This document shows, in pieces, positions 6,863-7,264 of a DNA stretch of 7,264 nucleotides (the stretch's first letter is position 1; each line of letters begins with the position of its first letter). The position numbers and the translations under genes were made by a program. Origin of the DNA: Gammaproteobacteria bacterium (lineage in GTDB: Bacteria > Pseudomonadota > Gammaproteobacteria > Burkholderiales > Burkholderiaceae_E); the NCBI GenBank assembly GCA_030425615.1, contig JAUIAI010000123.1:1-7264 (forward strand), given 5' to 3'. The notes below the pieces were generated by a model that was not told the origin of the DNA, did not search any database, and was given only the letters and a program-made list of their open reading frames with translations.

Positions 6863-7171
6863 TCATTCCCTCGCCCCCTCCTCGGGATCGAACGGGCGCA
6901 GCATCCCGTCTTCGTAGATGCGTACCTGCTGACGGGCGCGCTCGAGGGAATCACGACAGTGCGCCACGAGCGCGGCGCCGCGCTCGTACGCCTCCAGCGA
7001 ACGCTGCAACGGCATGTCACCGGCCTCCATGCCTGCGACGATGCCCTCGAGCGCCTCCACGGCCTGCTCGAAGGACATGGCGCGGATCTCTTCCGGCACG
7101 GCGGCCGATGCGACGTCGGAATCCGCTTCCGGGTGATTGGACTCGGCCTCGGCCGCCTTTCTCCTGGGCAT
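6863..7171 (-). CDS. xseB: Exodeoxyribonuclease VII small subunit
   Basis: XseB is the small subunit of exonuclease VII. Several copies bind each XseA and are needed for degrading single-stranded DNA to oligonucleotides. The conserved helical hairpin starts at SFEQAVEALEGIV (33-45), continues with MEAGDMPLQRSLEAYERG (48-65) and ends with LERARQQVRIYED (76-88), as in the family. The product has 102 residues against about 80 in E. coli. The extra length is an Ala/Glu-rich segment at about 6-30. I chose ATG 7171 because AGGAAG lies five bases upstream and the N-terminus MPRRK resembles E. coli MPKKN. An in-frame GTG at 7195 would add eight residues but has no clear ribosome binding site. It is the first gene of the xseB-ispA-dxs operon here. 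xseA is not in the window, as is usual. Confidence 0.96.
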   Translation of the reverse strand: MPRRKAAEAESNHPEADSDVASAAVPEEIRAMSFEQAVEALEGIVAGMEAGDMPLQRSLEAYERGAALVAHCRDSLERARQQVRIYEDGMLRPFDPEEGARE

Positions 7172-7176
7172 CCTTG

Positions 7177-7182
7177 CTTCCT
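7177..7182 (-). promoter_or_regulatory. Ribosome binding site deciding the xseB start
   Basis: AGGAAG on the minus strand lies five bases before the ATG at 7171. It favours this start over the in-frame GTG at 7195, which has no comparable site. Confidence 0.6.
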
Positions 7183-7210
7183 GGGGGCTGCTCACCGCCG
7201 CCGGATCGGG

Positions 7211-7230
7211 GCCGGAGCGCGGGCTCCGGC
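7211..7230. other. Perfect hairpin upstream of xseB
   Basis: GCCGGAGC and GCTCCGGC are perfect 8-base arms around the 4-base loop GCGG, 40 bases upstream of the xseB start. There is no T-run on either side. It could be a terminator for a gene beyond the right edge, a leader structure of the xseB operon, or an intergenic palindrome of the REP kind. The window ends too soon to decide. Confidence 0.45.
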
Positions 7231-7264
7231 AAGGCCCTGTCCGGGCGGGCGTGAACGGCTTGCC

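Noticed and set aside
5902..7020. Longest IspA frame starting at ATG 7020
   Set aside because: It would overlap 158 bases of xseB in another frame, and the added N-terminus has no similarity to IspA.
6196..7254. A 352-codon open frame on the plus strand opposite ispA and xseB
   Set aside because: It runs across two well-identified minus-strand genes, and its translation is low-complexity Arg/Pro-rich.
1..7264. Defence, mobile-element, CRISPR, tRNA or biosynthetic-cluster content
   Set aside because: Both strands were read for repeats, integrase or transposase motifs and RNA folds. None was found; the genes are mostly conserved housekeeping functions.

Overview
The window comes from a GC-rich bacterial chromosome, most likely a Beta- or Gammaproteobacterium. 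The gene order xseB-ispA-dxs, the proteobacterial YajQ protein and a Lol-type lipoprotein signal all point that way. I cannot name the genus from the sequence alone. No phage, transposon, CRISPR or RNA gene is visible, and codon use looks uniform across the window.

Left half, plus strand: after an unassigned stretch with one small hairpin (1-181), a GNAT-family N-acetyltransferase (182-658) overlaps by 10 bases a 759-residue lipoprotein (649-2928). The lipoprotein carries two consecutive alpha/beta-hydrolase domains. The C-terminal domain has an intact GYSQG nucleophile elbow. The N-terminal domain appears to have lost both the nucleophile and the catalytic histidine, so it looks like a pseudo-hydrolase. 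A promoter-like TACAAT and a good ribosome binding site precede yajQ (3035-3520), a small nucleotide/cyclic-di-GMP-binding protein. A GC-rich hairpin lies between yajQ and the convergent genes to its right.

Right half, minus strand, read from the right edge: xseB (exonuclease VII small subunit), ispA (farnesyl diphosphate synthase), dxs (1-deoxy-D-xylulose-5-phosphate synthase), then a 72-residue heavy-metal-associated protein of the CopZ type. The first three form the classic isoprenoid/exonuclease operon: Dxs makes the first intermediate of the MEP pathway, and IspA makes the C15 product that feeds quinones, undecaprenyl phosphate and other prenyl lipids. XseB is a conserved operon partner, not a pathway member. 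The metal-binding gene lies 104 bases downstream of dxs with its own strong ribosome binding site.

Most of the window is ordinary housekeeping DNA. The one feature that stands out is the tandem-hydrolase lipoprotein with a degenerate N-terminal domain. I found no convincing new multigene system.
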